DNA from: Bacteroidota bacterium
Lineage (GTDB): Bacteria > Bacteroidota > Bacteroidia > Bacteroidales > DTGW01
Reading direction: 5' to 3'
DNA length: 55,698 bases
Assembly (NCBI GenBank): GCA_029572965.1
Contig: JAKPQD010000058.1
Span: 1-55,698 of the forward strand
In this document: in pieces, positions 16,691 to 25,843 of the stretch
Layout of the letters: each line of letters begins with the position of its first letter
How positions within the stretch are numbered: position 1 is the first letter of the stretch
Made by a program: the position numbers and the translations under genes
Notes under the pieces: generated by a model
Seen by the model: the letters and a program-made list of their open reading frames with translations, nothing else
What the model was told of the DNA's origin: nothing
Database searches by the model: none

Positions 16691-17391
16691 TTCTCCGCTT
16701 CCTCCATAATAGCCGCAGTAGCCGAAGCCCCGCACCTGTCGCAACCTGCCTCACGAACTGCAATCAGTTGTTCCAGTGTCCGCACTCCACCGGCAGCTTT
16801 TACTTTTACTTCCGCACCGCAATGATGGCGCATCAGCTTTATATTGCTAATAGTAGCCCCCTGATAGTCGTACTTCCCGTCAGCACCCTTTACAAAACCA
16901 TAACCGGTAGATGTTTTCACAAAATCAGCTTTTACCTTGGTACATATTTGACAAAGCTTAATAATATCAGCTTCTTTCGTTACAAAATCTGTTTCAAATA
17001 TCACTTTTACAATAGCTCCATGCTTATGACATGTTTTTGTAACAGCATCAATTTCTTTTTCTACATAATCCCAATCGCCTTGTAAAGCCTTTCCAATGTT
17101 TATCACCATATCAACCTCTACAGCACCATTTTTACAAGCTTCTTCAGTTTCAAACACTTTAGATGCAATGGTTGAATTGCCAGCCGGAAAACCAATTACA
17201 CACCCTACCAATACATCTGAGCCTTTCAACAATTCTTTTGCCATTGGCACCATATAGGGTTTCACACATACAGATGCAACATTGTATTTTACAGCAACGG
17301 CACATTCTTTTTTCAAATCTGCATCGGTAAGCATTGGATGCAGGATAGAATGATCAATCATCTTAGCTAATTGAGTTATTGAAGTCTTCAT
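16660..17391 (-). CDS. deoC: Deoxyribose-phosphate aldolase
   Basis: A 243-residue DERA converting 2-deoxyribose 5-phosphate to glyceraldehyde 3-phosphate and acetaldehyde in nucleoside catabolism. The Schiff-base lysine lies in VKTSTGYGF, the phosphate-binding region is VKAAGGVRT, and the early motif is [17 protein letters not shown] chose the ATG at 17391 ([10 protein letters not shown]) because an upstream extension would add 40 unrelated residues and overlap the promoter and start of divergent crcB. The C-terminal tail [11 protein letters not shown] is charged, unlike the family, and is encoded by a 10-bp tandem repeat. Confidence 0.95.
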   Translation of the reverse strand: MKTSITQLAKMIDHSILHPMLTDADLKKECAVAVKYNVASVCVKPYMVPMAKELLKGSDVLVGCVIGFPAGNSTIASKVFETEEACKNGAVEVDMVINIGKALQGDWDYVEKEIDAVTKTCHKHGAIVKVIFETDFVTKEADIIKLCQICTKVKADFVKTSTGYGFVKGADGKYDYQGATISNIKLMRHHCGAEVKVKAAGGVRTLEQLIAVREAGCDRCGASATAAIMEEAEKRRLRKIEED

Positions 17392-17421
17392 TTTTATATT
17401 TTTATTGATATGCAAAAAAAG

Positions 17422-17429
17422 TACATTTG
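17422..17429 (+). promoter_or_regulatory. -7 box of the crcB operon
   Basis: TACATTTG is a perfect TAnnTTTG match 29 nt before the crcB ATG. A TTG at 17405-17407 is only 14 nt upstream, so the -33 element is weak. No fluoride riboswitch pattern was recognised. Confidence 0.45.
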
Positions 17430-17458
17430 TGCCATATAAACGTTGCAATGTTGTTTTT

Positions 17459-17836
17459 ATGATAAAAATCCTGTTGATAATTGGCACAGGCAGTTTTATT
17501 GGAGGTATCATGCGCTTTTTAGCATCACGTTACATCCAAAACGCTATTATTTCAGCGTTTCCATGGGGAACTTTTTTAGTCAACGTTGTTGGTTGTTTTC
17601 TCATTGGTCTTTTTTACGGACTATCTGAAAAAAACAATATAGCCAGTACTGAGCTGCGAATGTTCCTTACTGTAGGTTTTTGTGGTGGATTTACCACGTT
17701 CTCTACTTTTGCCAATGAAAACCTTGCCTTATTGCGCAATGGCGAGTTTTTCTATTTCGCGTTGTACGCCGGGTTGAGCGTTTTTATTGGCTTACTGTTT
17801 ACATATATGGGCAATATGACTACTAAACTCTTTTAA
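17459..17836 (+). CDS. crcB: Fluoride ion exporter CrcB/Fluc
   Basis: A 125-residue channel with four hydrophobic segments. Family motifs are [19 protein letters not shown] at the N-terminus, [20 protein letters not shown] (the Asn pore segment) and [15 protein letters not shown] with the conserved phenylalanines. It assembles as a dual-topology dimer that exports cytoplasmic fluoride. I start it at 17459, since the upstream in-frame extension covers the promoter. A DUF190 gene follows after 2 nt, the usual partner of crcB. Confidence 0.95.
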   Translation: MIKILLIIGTGSFIGGIMRFLASRYIQNAIISAFPWGTFLVNVVGCFLIGLFYGLSEKNNIASTELRMFLTVGFCGGFTTFSTFANENLALLRNGEFFYFALYAGLSVFIGLLFTYMGNMTTKLF

Positions 17837-17838
17837 CT

Positions 17839-18207
17839 ATGAACACAGCTGGCGAAGCAAAGGTTTTGCGTATATACATCAGCAACACCGATAAATTCAA
17901 ACATGCTCCTTTATACGAAATGATAGTGTTTGCAGCAAAGCGATATGGGCTGGCAGGGGCAACAGTAACCAAGGGTATTATGGGTTTTGGCTCTTCGAGC
18001 GCGATACATTACATTAAGTTTTGGGAGTTTACCGAAAAAATCCCCGTAGTGGTCGAAATTATTGATGAAGCTAAAAAAATAGATAGTTTTATTAAAACAA
18101 TAACGCCGTGGTTCGAACTAATAAGTTATGGATGCCTTATCACTGTTGAAAAAGCAAACATCGTTCTTTATAAAACAGGTAAAAGAAAAAAGATTTCAAT
18201 TATATAA
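17839..18207 (+). CDS. DUF190 domain protein
   Basis: A 122-residue DUF190 protein with a PII-like ferredoxin fold. Visible motifs are RIYISNTDKFKHAPLYEMIV, AKRYGLAGATVTKGIMGFG and EKIPVVVEIIDEAKKID. The family is repeatedly found beside crcB and is thought to assist or regulate it; its molecular role is not established. It starts 2 nt after crcB and mgsA follows after 3 nt, so the three are one operon. Confidence 0.92.
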   Translation: MNTAGEAKVLRIYISNTDKFKHAPLYEMIVFAAKRYGLAGATVTKGIMGFGSSSAIHYIKFWEFTEKIPVVVEIIDEAKKIDSFIKTITPWFELISYGCLITVEKANIVLYKTGKRKKISII

Positions 18208-18210
18208 ATT

Positions 18211-18681
18211 ATGGAGAAAAATAAGACTATTGGCCTTGTGGCACACGACAACATGAAGCACAACCTGATTGAATGGGTCGAATACAACTGGGAAACATTG
18301 AAAAACCATCGACTGGTATGCACCGGGACTACAGGGCGTTTGGTTGAAGAAGCTATCACGAAAAAAATGGAGCATTCCAAGTCAGGCGTTGAAAATATTC
18401 ACATACTTAAACTTAAATCGGGGCCCCTGGGAGGTGACCAGCAATTGGGCGCTATGATTTCAGAAGGAAATATTGATATCCTTATTTTCTTTTGGGACCC
18501 AATGCTTCCACAGCCTCACGAAGTGGATGTCAAGGCTTTGCTTCGCATTTGCGTAGTTTACAATGTTCCTTCTGCCAGCAACAGGGCTACAGCAGATTTT
18601 CTTATTTCATCACCCTTGTTCAACGGCTATTATAGCCCCAAAAGGATTGATTACAGCAGCTATACCAACAGGAAAATTTAG
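18211..18681 (+). CDS. mgsA: Methylglyoxal synthase
   Basis: A 156-residue enzyme converting dihydroxyacetone phosphate to methylglyoxal and phosphate, a bypass of lower glycolysis under phosphate limitation. Motifs are GLVAHDNMKHNLIEWV, CTGTTGRLVEE and SGPLGGDQQLGAMISEGN, which holds the catalytic aspartate. PxxHDVDVKALLRI and NVPSASNRATADFLI follow. It is the last gene of the crcB-DUF190 operon, an unusual but tight neighbourhood. Length and motifs are complete. Confidence 0.95.
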   Translation: MEKNKTIGLVAHDNMKHNLIEWVEYNWETLKNHRLVCTGTTGRLVEEAITKKMEHSKSGVENIHILKLKSGPLGGDQQLGAMISEGNIDILIFFWDPMLPQPHEVDVKALLRICVVYNVPSASNRATADFLISSPLFNGYYSPKRIDYSSYTNRKI

Positions 18682-18861
18682 CATAAGGCCTTTCTGGGAA
18701 GCAACTTATCAGGTATTATATGTTGTTTCTCAAGATAAAGATATCAAACCTCCCTATTGAAAAGGTTTAATAAAAGCTAAAAAGAATTTTTAAAAATTAC
18801 TTGCTTTTTAAAAATATATTTTCGTCTTTTGTAAAAAAGAAATAAGAAAGTGAAAATACAA

Positions 18862-18915
18862 ATGAACATATTTTGGTGGTGGCGCAATTCTTTCATTTAC
18901 CGTGAGAGGAATTAG
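18862..18915 (+). CDS. trpL: trp operon leader peptide (17 aa, Trp-Trp-Trp)
   Basis: A 17-codon ORF, MNIFWWWRNSFIYRERN, with three consecutive TGG codons (18874-18882), lies 93 nt upstream of trpE and just before a strong terminator. A ribosome stalled at these codons under Trp starvation would leave TTACCGTG (18897-18904) free. That octamer is complementary to CACGGTAA (18957-18964) in the loop and 3' arm of the terminator. A ribosome reaching the stop codon would cover it and let the terminator form. This is the logic of classical ribosome-mediated attenuation. Confidence 0.85.
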   Translation: MNIFWWWRNSFIYRERN

Positions 18916-18941
18916 GCCATTGTACCATTTAATGATATAGC

Positions 18942-18973
18942 AAAAGGCTTACCAATCACGGTAAGCCTTTTTT
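18942..18973 (+). terminator. trp attenuator terminator
   Basis: AAAAGGCTTACC (18942-18953) and GGTAAGCCTTTT (18960-18971) form a 12-bp perfect stem with a 6-nt loop and a T-run, 36 nt before trpE. Part of the loop and 3' arm is complementary to the leader-peptide region 18897-18904, giving an alternative antiterminator. Confidence 0.9.
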
Positions 18974-19008
18974 GTTTTAAAATTTTAAAACCTTGAAAAT
19001 TAAAAGAT

Positions 19009-20412
19009 ATGAAATTCAAAATTGAAGTAGTAACCCGTCAAATACTTGCCGACACCATTACCCCGGTGAGTGTTTACCTCAAACTGCGCGATGTGTTTCC
19101 ATACACCATCTTGCTCGAAAGCTCTGACTATCACGGAAGCAAAGGAAGCTGGTCATTCATTTGCTGCAAGCCTATAGCCACCTTTAAAGTTGAAAAAGGC
19201 AAGATTTATGAGCGCTTCCCTAACCAAACATCTTCAGTTTCTCACATTAATGACGAATTTAGCGTTGCAGATCGTCTAAACGCATTCCGCAATGCCTTTG
19301 ATTGCCAATCAAAACAAGATGTACCCATTAATGGTATCTTCGGATATGCCGCTTATGATGCCATTGAGTATTTTGAAAACATAAAACTCAACACCAGTAT
19401 TAGCGAAGACCGCGAAATCCCTGAGATATTTTATAGCTTTTATCAGTATATCATTGCCATCAACCAGTTTCACAACAAACTGTATATTATCGAGAACCTG
19501 ATGCAGGGCGAAAAAGACAGTACAGACCGCATTGAGGGACTTTTGCAAAACCGCAGCTATGCCATGTACCCTTTTAAATCTGCCAACAACGAAACGTCAA
19601 ATAAAACGGATGAAGAATATATGAACATGGTAACGCTTGGAAAACAAAGCTGTCAGCGTGGCGATGTATTTCAGATAGTGCTTTCCAGAAGGTTTACACA
19701 AACTTTTACAGGTGACGAATTCAATGTTTACAGGGCATTACGCTCAATCAACCCTTCACCTTACCTGTTTTACTTCGACTATGGCAGTTTCAAAATATTT
19801 GGTTCATCTCCTGAGGCCGAAATTGAGATTAAAGGAGGTAAAGCTGCTATTCACCCTATCGCCGGCACATTCAAGCGTACTGGCAACGATGAACAAGATA
19901 AAATCCTGGCTGAGAAGCTTTCGCAGGACAAAAAAGAAAATGCCGAGCATGTTATGTTGGTTGACCTTGCCCGTAACGACCTAAGCCGCAACGCCAGTAA
20001 TGTTACGGTAGAAACCTATCGCGAAATACAGTACTATTCGCATGTATTGCACATGGTTTCGGTGGTATCAGGCCAATTACCTGACAATTACAACCCCGTG
20101 CAAATCCTGGCCGATTCATTTCCTGCAGGAACATTATCCGGAGCTCCTAAATACAAGGCTATGACCCTTATTGACAAATACGAAGGTGACAGACGTGGAT
20201 ATTACGGAGGCTGCATTGGTTTTTTGGGCTTCAATGGCGACTGTAACCATGCCATCATGATCCGCTCTTTCCTAAGCAAGGACAACAGGCTATTTTACCA
20301 GGCAGGTGCAGGTATTGTTCTTGAGTCTAAAGAAGAAAGCGAGTTGGCTGAAGTAAATAACAAGCTGGCAGCCTTAAAGTCGGCCATAGTATTAGCAGAA
20401 AACCTTAAATAA
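19009..20412 (+). CDS. trpE: Anthranilate synthase component I
   Basis: A 467-residue chorismate-using subunit that makes anthranilate with ammonia supplied by TrpG. The N-terminal LLESSDYHGSKGSWSF segment holds the LLES motif of Trp feedback binding. Catalytic blocks include FQIVLSRRF, SPYLFYFDY, HPIAGTFKR, AGTLSGAPKYKAM and a C-terminal GAGIVLESKEESE. It is the first structural gene after the attenuator; trpG begins 9 nt after the stop. Confidence 0.97.
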   Translation: MKFKIEVVTRQILADTITPVSVYLKLRDVFPYTILLESSDYHGSKGSWSFICCKPIATFKVEKGKIYERFPNQTSSVSHINDEFSVADRLNAFRNAFDCQSKQDVPINGIFGYAAYDAIEYFENIKLNTSISEDREIPEIFYSFYQYIIAINQFHNKLYIIENLMQGEKDSTDRIEGLLQNRSYAMYPFKSANNETSNKTDEEYMNMVTLGKQSCQRGDVFQIVLSRRFTQTFTGDEFNVYRALRSINPSPYLFYFDYGSFKIFGSSPEAEIEIKGGKAAIHPIAGTFKRTGNDEQDKILAEKLSQDKKENAEHVMLVDLARNDLSRNASNVTVETYREIQYYSHVLHMVSVVSGQLPDNYNPVQILADSFPAGTLSGAPKYKAMTLIDKYEGDRRGYYGGCIGFLGFNGDCNHAIMIRSFLSKDNRLFYQAGAGIVLESKEESELAEVNNKLAALKSAIVLAENLK

Positions 20413-20421
20413 CTGATAACG

Positions 20422-20991
20422 ATGAAAATTATAGTGTTAGATAACTACGATTCCTTTACATACAATCTTGTGCATTCTATTGAAAAGTTCGCTAACAGCA
20501 AGATTGATGTAGTGCGAAATGACAAAGTCGATGTAGAATACTTTGCAAAATATGATAAAATAGTGCTTTCGCCAGGCCCTGGTATCCCAGACGAAGCAGG
20601 CATACTTAAACCTGTAATAAAAAGATGGGCTGCGGAAAAGAGCATCCTTGGTGTTTGCCTTGGATTGCAGGCTATAGGCGAAGTATTTGGCGGAACACTT
20701 GAAAACCTTAATAAGGTATATCATGGCGTTGCATCAACTATTATACAAACAGTACCTGACGAAACTATATTCCATGGAATACCTGAAATATTTGAGGCTG
20801 GACGTTACCATTCATGGATTGTCAACAGGAATACATTGCCTGAAGAATTGGAAATCACAGCCATAGATAAACAGGGACAAATCATGGCTCTTCGCCATAA
20901 AAAACACGATGTACGAGGAGTCCAGTTTCACCCCGAAAGCGTCCTTACCCCAATGGGCGACAAAATGATTGAAAACTGGTTGAATAGTTAA
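20422..20991 (+). CDS. trpG: Anthranilate synthase component II (glutamine amidotransferase)
   Basis: A 189-residue class I amidotransferase. Catalytic triad residues are C79 (GVCLGLQAIG), H170 and E172 (VQFHPESV). The N-terminus LDNYDSFTYNLVH and SPGPGIPDEAG loop are diagnostic for TrpG/PabA. It releases ammonia from glutamine for TrpE; use by a PabB elsewhere cannot be excluded. A 155-nt gap with a dispersed palindromic repeat separates it from trpD. Confidence 0.96.
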   Translation: MKIIVLDNYDSFTYNLVHSIEKFANSKIDVVRNDKVDVEYFAKYDKIVLSPGPGIPDEAGILKPVIKRWAAEKSILGVCLGLQAIGEVFGGTLENLNKVYHGVASTIIQTVPDETIFHGIPEIFEAGRYHSWIVNRNTLPEELEITAIDKQGQIMALRHKKHDVRGVQFHPESVLTPMGDKMIENWLNS

Positions 20992-21070
20992 TTACGAATA
21001 ACCAATTACGAATTACAAATTATTTTTTAATAGCGTTTAATATTCATTCCTTGGACAACTCTTTTATAAA

Positions 21071-21132
21071 GCAGGTATTTCCTATCTTTTATAAGGAGAG
21101 CTCGTCCCGCCTCAGGCGGGAGAGAGGAATAG
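21071..21132. repeat. Dispersed palindromic repeat, copy 1 (trpG-trpD gap)
   Basis: Contains GCAGGTATTTCC, TTTTATAAGGAG and a CCCGCC/GGCGGG palindrome. Related sequences occur at 22206-22247 and 25772-25835. The region 20992-21070 is AT-rich filler with AATTACGAATTACAAATTA-type runs. Confidence 0.8.
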
Positions 21133-21146
21133 TAAAAAGAAATATT

Positions 21147-22139
21147 ATGAAAAATACATTAAACTACTTGTACTCGCATAAAACATTGACCCGTGAAGAG
21201 GCCAAGACTGTACTGACCAATATTGCTCAAGGTCAATACAACCATTCGCAGATAGCCTCATTTTTAAGTGTTTACATGATGCGAAACATTACTGTTGAAG
21301 AATTAGTAGGCTTCCGCGATGCATTACTTGAGCTATGCCTTGCTGTACCAATGGATGAATACAACACTATCGATTTATGCGGAACTGGCGGCGATGGTAA
21401 AAACACGTTTAACATTTCTACATTATCTTCGTTTGTGGTTGCCGGCGCAGGATACAAAGTAACAAAACACGGAAACATTGGTGTTTCATCAGGTTGTGGC
21501 TCATCAAATATCATGGAAAGCCTTGGCTATAAATTTTCTTCTGACCATGACAAACTTCGCCGCGAAATTGAAAAAACCGGCATTTGCTACTTACACGCAC
21601 CATTGTTCAATCCGGCCATGAAAAACGTTGCTCCCGTGAGAAAAGACCTTGCCGTCCGTACGTTTTTCAATATGCTCGGGCCTATGATTAACCCTTCATT
21701 CCCTAAAAACCAGATTGTTGGCGTTTTCAGTCTCGAACTTGCCAGAATCTACACCTATATTTATCAACAAAGTGGCATAAACTTTTATATTTTGCACAGT
21801 TTAGATGGCTATGACGAAATTTCGCTCACCTCAGACTTTAAAGTTATTGGAAACGAAAAAGACCAGATACTTTCTCCCGAAAGCCTAAATTTGCCGCGTA
21901 TTAATCCTGAAGACATTACCAGCGATAAATCTGTGGAAGAATCTGTAAAGCTTTTCTTAAATATTATCGAAGGAAAAGGCACTCCGGCGCAGAATAATGT
22001 TGTTGCTGTAAATAGCGGCCTTGCTATTCAATGTTTGAACAAAAATAAAAAATTGGAAGACTGTATTGAATTGGCCCGCGAAGTATTGATCTCTGGAAAA
22101 GCCAAACAAGTACTGAAACATCTGATTGAAATGCAGTAG
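21147..22139 (+). CDS. trpD: Anthranilate phosphoribosyltransferase
   Basis: A 330-residue transferase attaching phosphoribose from PRPP to anthranilate. The PRPP loop is CGTGGDGKNTFNIST, with KHGNIGVSSGCGSSNIMESLG and VRKDLAVRTFFNMLGPMINP further on. I start at the ATG at 21147 (MKNTLNYLYSH), because the upstream in-frame codons run through a dispersed repeat (21071-21132) and are not family-like. Standard length. Confidence 0.96.
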   Translation: MKNTLNYLYSHKTLTREEAKTVLTNIAQGQYNHSQIASFLSVYMMRNITVEELVGFRDALLELCLAVPMDEYNTIDLCGTGGDGKNTFNISTLSSFVVAGAGYKVTKHGNIGVSSGCGSSNIMESLGYKFSSDHDKLRREIEKTGICYLHAPLFNPAMKNVAPVRKDLAVRTFFNMLGPMINPSFPKNQIVGVFSLELARIYTYIYQQSGINFYILHSLDGYDEISLTSDFKVIGNEKDQILSPESLNLPRINPEDITSDKSVEESVKLFLNIIEGKGTPAQNNVVAVNSGLAIQCLNKNKKLEDCIELAREVLISGKAKQVLKHLIEMQ

Positions 22140-22205
22140 AAGGCAAAAGGAGATAAGGAAAAAGTAAAAGAAGAATTAATAATAACAGGCACTTACTTGT
22201 AAAGG

Positions 22206-22247
22206 AGCAGCATTTCCCCTCCTTTATAAGGAGGGGCCAAGGGTGGT
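22206..22247. repeat. Dispersed palindromic repeat, copy 2 (trpD-trpC gap)
   Basis: Reads GCAGCATTTCCCCTCCTTTA then TAAGGAGGGGCCAAGGGTGG; CCCCTCCTT and AAGGAGGGG form the palindrome. It lacks the CCCGCC/GGCGGG module seen in copies 1 and 3. Confidence 0.8.
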
Positions 22248-22254
22248 AAAATAT

Positions 22255-23052
22255 ATGACAATTCTTGATAAAATAATAGAGACTAAAAAGCAAGAAGTAG
22301 CTGAAAACAAAGCAAAAACGCCTGTTTCAAAACTCGAAAGAAGCCAATACTTCGAACGTAAATGTATTTCCTTTCGGAAAAACATTGAAATGCAAGGCAC
22401 ATCAGGCATTATTGCCGAATATAAACGCCAATCGCCATCTAAAGGGATAATTAACAACAATGTACCAGTAAAAGAAGTTGCTGAAGGTTATTTCAAAGCA
22501 GGAGCTTCTGCTATGTCTATTTTGACAGACAACCAATACTTTGGAGGCTGCAACAACGACCTTTTAGAAGGACGTTCAGCTGTTGGTCTGCCTATTATCC
22601 GCAAGGAATTTATCATTGACGAATACCAAATCGTTGAAGCAAAGTCTATTGGTGCAGATGCCATATTGTTGATAGCCGCATGCCTTACTGCATTAGAAAT
22701 AAAAACACTAACGGATTTTGCCCATTCGCTGGGTCTTGAGATATTATTAGAATTACATGACGAAAGCGAATTGAAAAAGGTATATGACCATGCAGACATG
22801 ATAGGCATTAACAACCGTAACCTGAAGAACTTCGTTGTTGACGTGGAGCATGCTATAAAAATGGCCCATTCATTGCCAAAAAAAATGACCAAAATTGCAG
22901 AAAGTGGACTTGACAGCCCTCACACAGTTGCTATGCTCCGAAAAGAAGGATTTCATGGCTTTTTGATGGGTGAGCATTTTATGAAAACATCAAACCCCGG
23001 ACTGGCATGTCAAAACTTCATAACCGAACTACGAAACATTGAAAAACGCTAA
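22255..23052 (+). CDS. trpC: Indole-3-glycerol phosphate synthase
   Basis: A 265-residue TIM barrel enzyme. Family motifs: ILDKIIETKKQEV, IIAEYKRQSPSKG with the catalytic lysine, SILTDNQYFGG, LPIIRKEFIIDEYQI, ADAILLIAACL, IGINNRNLKNF and KIAESGLDSP. The ATG at 22255 (MTILDKII) is preferred over a GTG 12 nt upstream that lies in repeat copy 2. trpF follows after 2 nt. Confidence 0.96.
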   Translation: MTILDKIIETKKQEVAENKAKTPVSKLERSQYFERKCISFRKNIEMQGTSGIIAEYKRQSPSKGIINNNVPVKEVAEGYFKAGASAMSILTDNQYFGGCNNDLLEGRSAVGLPIIRKEFIIDEYQIVEAKSIGADAILLIAACLTALEIKTLTDFAHSLGLEILLELHDESELKKVYDHADMIGINNRNLKNFVVDVEHAIKMAHSLPKKMTKIAESGLDSPHTVAMLRKEGFHGFLMGEHFMKTSNPGLACQNFITELRNIEKR

Positions 23053-23054
23053 TC

Positions 23055-23687
23055 ATGCAAAAAAAATTAAAGATAAAAGTATGTGGCCTGCGTGATGAAA
23101 AAGATATACTCAAGCTATCCCTTATGGATATTGATTTTATGGGTTTCATCTTTTACAAACCTTCTCCACGCTATGCTGGCGAAATGCTTAAACCTGAAAG
23201 AATAGAAAATATACCTGAAAGAATTATCAAAACTGGCGTTTTTGTTAATGAAAAGGCAGAAGACACCATCCGTATCGCACAAAAATACCATTTACAGGCC
23301 ATTCAACTACACGGCAACGAATCTACCGACTTGTGTAACGAGCTTAAAGAAAAGGGATATATTGTTATTAAAGCATTAAAAGGAAATAAAGAAGATTTAG
23401 TAACAAGTTCAATATTGTATAAAGAGGTTTGCGATTATTATCTTATAGATACCCCCACAGTTCAGCACGGAGGAAGTGGCCAAAAATTCAACTGGTCCAT
23501 TTTGAATGAGTTCGAGTTTAACAAACCTTTCTTTCTTAGCGGTGGTATTGGCCCACATGATACAGACATCATAAATTCACTTAATTTTAGAGACTTATAC
23601 GCTGTTGATATAAACAGCAAATTTGAAACATCACCTGGAAAAAAGGATACAACCATCATTTCTGAATTCATTAAAAAGATAAAATAA
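23055..23687 (+). CDS. trpF: Phosphoribosylanthranilate isomerase
   Basis: A 210-residue barrel catalysing the Amadori rearrangement before TrpC. Diagnostic blocks are KVCGLRDEKDIL with the catalytic cysteine, GFIFYKPSPRYAG, TGVFVNE, QLHGNES, YLIDTP and FLSGGIGPHD. Adjacent genes are trpC (2 nt upstream) and trpB (6 nt downstream), so translation is probably coupled. Confidence 0.96.
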   Translation: MQKKLKIKVCGLRDEKDILKLSLMDIDFMGFIFYKPSPRYAGEMLKPERIENIPERIIKTGVFVNEKAEDTIRIAQKYHLQAIQLHGNESTDLCNELKEKGYIVIKALKGNKEDLVTSSILYKEVCDYYLIDTPTVQHGGSGQKFNWSILNEFEFNKPFFLSGGIGPHDTDIINSLNFRDLYAVDINSKFETSPGKKDTTIISEFIKKIK

Positions 23688-23693
23688 AAAACT

Positions 23694-24905
23694 ATGACAG
23701 ATAAAGGAAATAAAGATTACATGGCTGATGAAAAAGGCTTCTATGGACAATTTGGAGGAGCCTATATCCCCGAAATGCTTTATCATAACGTTGAGCAGCT
23801 CAGACAACAATACAAACCCATTATTGAGTCAGCTTCTTTTCAGCAAGAGTTCAAGAAACTCCTCAAAGACTATGTTGGACGGCCTTCTCCATTATATTAT
23901 GCCCAACGCCTTTCTGAAATATATAAGACCAACGTCTATCTGAAACGTGAAGACCTTAACCACACTGGGTCTCACAAGGTAAACAACACCATTGGCCAGA
24001 TATTGCTAGCAAAAGCAATGGGCAAAAAACGCATCATTGCCGAAACCGGAGCCGGCCAACATGGTGTAGCTACAGCCACCGTGTGTGCTTTGATGGGACT
24101 TGAATGTGTCGTCCACATGGGCGAAATTGATGTCAAACGCCAAATGCCAAATGTACTTCGCATGAAAATGCTTGGTGCACAAGTTATCCCTTCTATGAGC
24201 GGCAGCCGTACACTTAAAGACGCAGGCAACGAAGCTTTACGCGACTGGATTAACAATCCCGAAGATACTTTTTATCTTATAGGCTCGGTTGTTGGCCCTC
24301 ACCCCTACCCCGATATGGTTGCCCGCTTCCAGTCTGTTATTAGCGAAGAAATAAAATGGCAACTCAAAGAAAAAACAAACAGTGAGCTTCCAAATTATGT
24401 AATTGCCTGTATTGGCGGAGGAAGTAACGCTATGGGCGCTTTCTACAACTTCTTAAATGACACTTCTGTAAAACTAATAGCCGTAGAAGCTGCAGGAAAA
24501 GGAGTTAATACTGATGAAACAGCAGCATCTATCGCCAAAGGAAGCGTTGGCATTATCCAAGGTGCAAAAACTTATCTGATGCAAACCAACGACGGGCAAA
24601 TCATTGAAGCATACTCCATTTCAGCAGGACTTGACTACCCTGGCATTGGCCCACAACATGCCCACCTCTATAACATTGGTCGTACACAAATAATGGATGC
24701 CACAGACCATGAAGCACTTGAAGCTGCGTTTGAATTGACCCGCGTAGAAGGCATTATTCCTGCTCTTGAGTCTTCTCATGCTTTAGCCGCATTGAAAAAA
24801 CTAAAATTTGAAAAAAGTGATGTGGTAGTTGTCAATATATCCGGACGTGGCGACAAAGACATGGATACTTATATTGCAAATATGGACAAATATTGCCAGA
24901 AATAA
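23694..24905 (+). CDS. trpB: Tryptophan synthase beta chain
   Basis: A 403-residue PLP enzyme condensing indole and serine. The N-terminal [15 protein letters not shown] is diagnostic. The PLP lysine is in [14 protein letters not shown], and the [13 protein letters not shown] and [11 protein letters not shown] loops bind substrate and phosphate. This is the standard TrpB1 type that partners TrpA, encoded immediately downstream. No disruption seen. Confidence 0.97.
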   Translation: MTDKGNKDYMADEKGFYGQFGGAYIPEMLYHNVEQLRQQYKPIIESASFQQEFKKLLKDYVGRPSPLYYAQRLSEIYKTNVYLKREDLNHTGSHKVNNTIGQILLAKAMGKKRIIAETGAGQHGVATATVCALMGLECVVHMGEIDVKRQMPNVLRMKMLGAQVIPSMSGSRTLKDAGNEALRDWINNPEDTFYLIGSVVGPHPYPDMVARFQSVISEEIKWQLKEKTNSELPNYVIACIGGGSNAMGAFYNFLNDTSVKLIAVEAAGKGVNTDETAASIAKGSVGIIQGAKTYLMQTNDGQIIEAYSISAGLDYPGIGPQHAHLYNIGRTQIMDATDHEALEAAFELTRVEGIIPALESSHALAALKKLKFEKSDVVVVNISGRGDKDMDTYIANMDKYCQK

Positions 24906-24916
24906 ATCATCAAAAT

Positions 24917-25693
24917 ATGAACAACATAGCAATAACCTTCGAAAATAAGAAAAATAACGTGCTGTCGATTTATTTCACAGCTGGCTATCCAAAATTGACC
25001 GACACTATTAAAATACTTGAAATCCTGCAAGATGCAGGAGCTGATATGGTCGAAATCGGGATGCCTTTCTCTGACCCCCTTGCCGATGGCCCTGTCATTC
25101 AAAATAGCAGCACTGTTGCACTTAAAAATGGCATGAGCATTCAGGAGCTTTTCGACCAACTCCACGGCATGCGCACCAAAATTACAATGCCAGTAATCCT
25201 CATGGGCTATTATAACCCAGTTTTCAAATATGGCGTAGAAAATTTTTGTAAAAGTGCAGCCAAAGTTGGCATTGACGGCCTAATAATTCCAGATCTCCCA
25301 ATTGATGAGTATTTGGCAAACAAACCCATCTTTGACAAATACGGGCTTTGTAATATATTGCTTATTACCCCGCAAACAACTGATGAACGTATTAAACAAA
25401 TAGATAACATCGCCAGTGGCTTTATATATGCAGTATCCAGCTATGCTACCACCGGAAGCGGAAAAGCATTAAACCTCTCTGCCCAATACTTTGAAAAGTT
25501 GAAAAACACTGCTTTTAATAACCCAGTCATGATAGGCTTTGGCATTAAGGATAAAGCAACATTCGATAATGCCTGCCAATACGCCAATGGGGCTATTATC
25601 GGTACCGAATTTATTAAACTTCTGGAGAAATATGGCGCAGACAAAACAAAGATTACTGAGTTTATTAAGGGGGTGAAAGGGAATGACCAATGA
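24917..25693 (+). CDS. trpA: Tryptophan synthase alpha chain
   Basis: A 258-residue barrel that releases indole from indole-3-glycerol phosphate. Motifs are LSIYFTAGYPKL, DMVEIGMPFSDPLADGPVIQ with the catalytic glutamate, PVILMGYYNPVFKYG and GLIIPDLPIDE with the catalytic aspartate, and IGFGIKDKATF. The start is the ATG at 24917 (MNNIAITFENKK), 11 nt past the trpB stop. It is the last gene of the operon; a terminator lies at 25844. Confidence 0.96.
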   Translation: MNNIAITFENKKNNVLSIYFTAGYPKLTDTIKILEILQDAGADMVEIGMPFSDPLADGPVIQNSSTVALKNGMSIQELFDQLHGMRTKITMPVILMGYYNPVFKYGVENFCKSAAKVGIDGLIIPDLPIDEYLANKPIFDKYGLCNILLITPQTTDERIKQIDNIASGFIYAVSSYATTGSGKALNLSAQYFEKLKNTAFNNPVMIGFGIKDKATFDNACQYANGAIIGTEFIKLLEKYGADKTKITEFIKGVKGNDQ

Positions 25694-25835
25694 CCAATGA
25701 CAAATTACAAATTACAAATTACAAATGAAGAATGAAGAAAATCATCATCTTAACAAACTCGGTTCCTATTAGGCAGTATTTCCCCTCCTTTTCATGAAGA
25801 GCTTGTCCCGCCTCAGGCGGAAGGTTAAGGTGGTT
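25682..25835. repeat. Tandem AT-rich run and dispersed repeat copy 3 after trpA
   Basis: ACAAATT-type units are repeated in tandem at about 25699-25726, overlapping the sequence just after the trpA stop. Copy 3 of the trp-gap repeat (25772-25835) follows, with GGCAGTATTTCCCCTCC and a CCGCC/GGCGG palindrome. Confidence 0.75.
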
Positions 25836-25843
25836 ATTAATAA

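Noticed and set aside
17391-17458. Fluoride riboswitch upstream of crcB.
   Set aside because: The conserved crcB-motif pattern is absent and the predicted 5' leader is only about 25 nt.
18563-18760. Second ORF overlapping the end of mgsA.
   Set aside because: It is out of frame inside mgsA and shows no family or signal features.
25699-25726. ACAAATT tandem run as a CRISPR-like or regulatory repeat.
   Set aside because: The units are very short and AT-only, with no spacers; simple sequence drift explains it.
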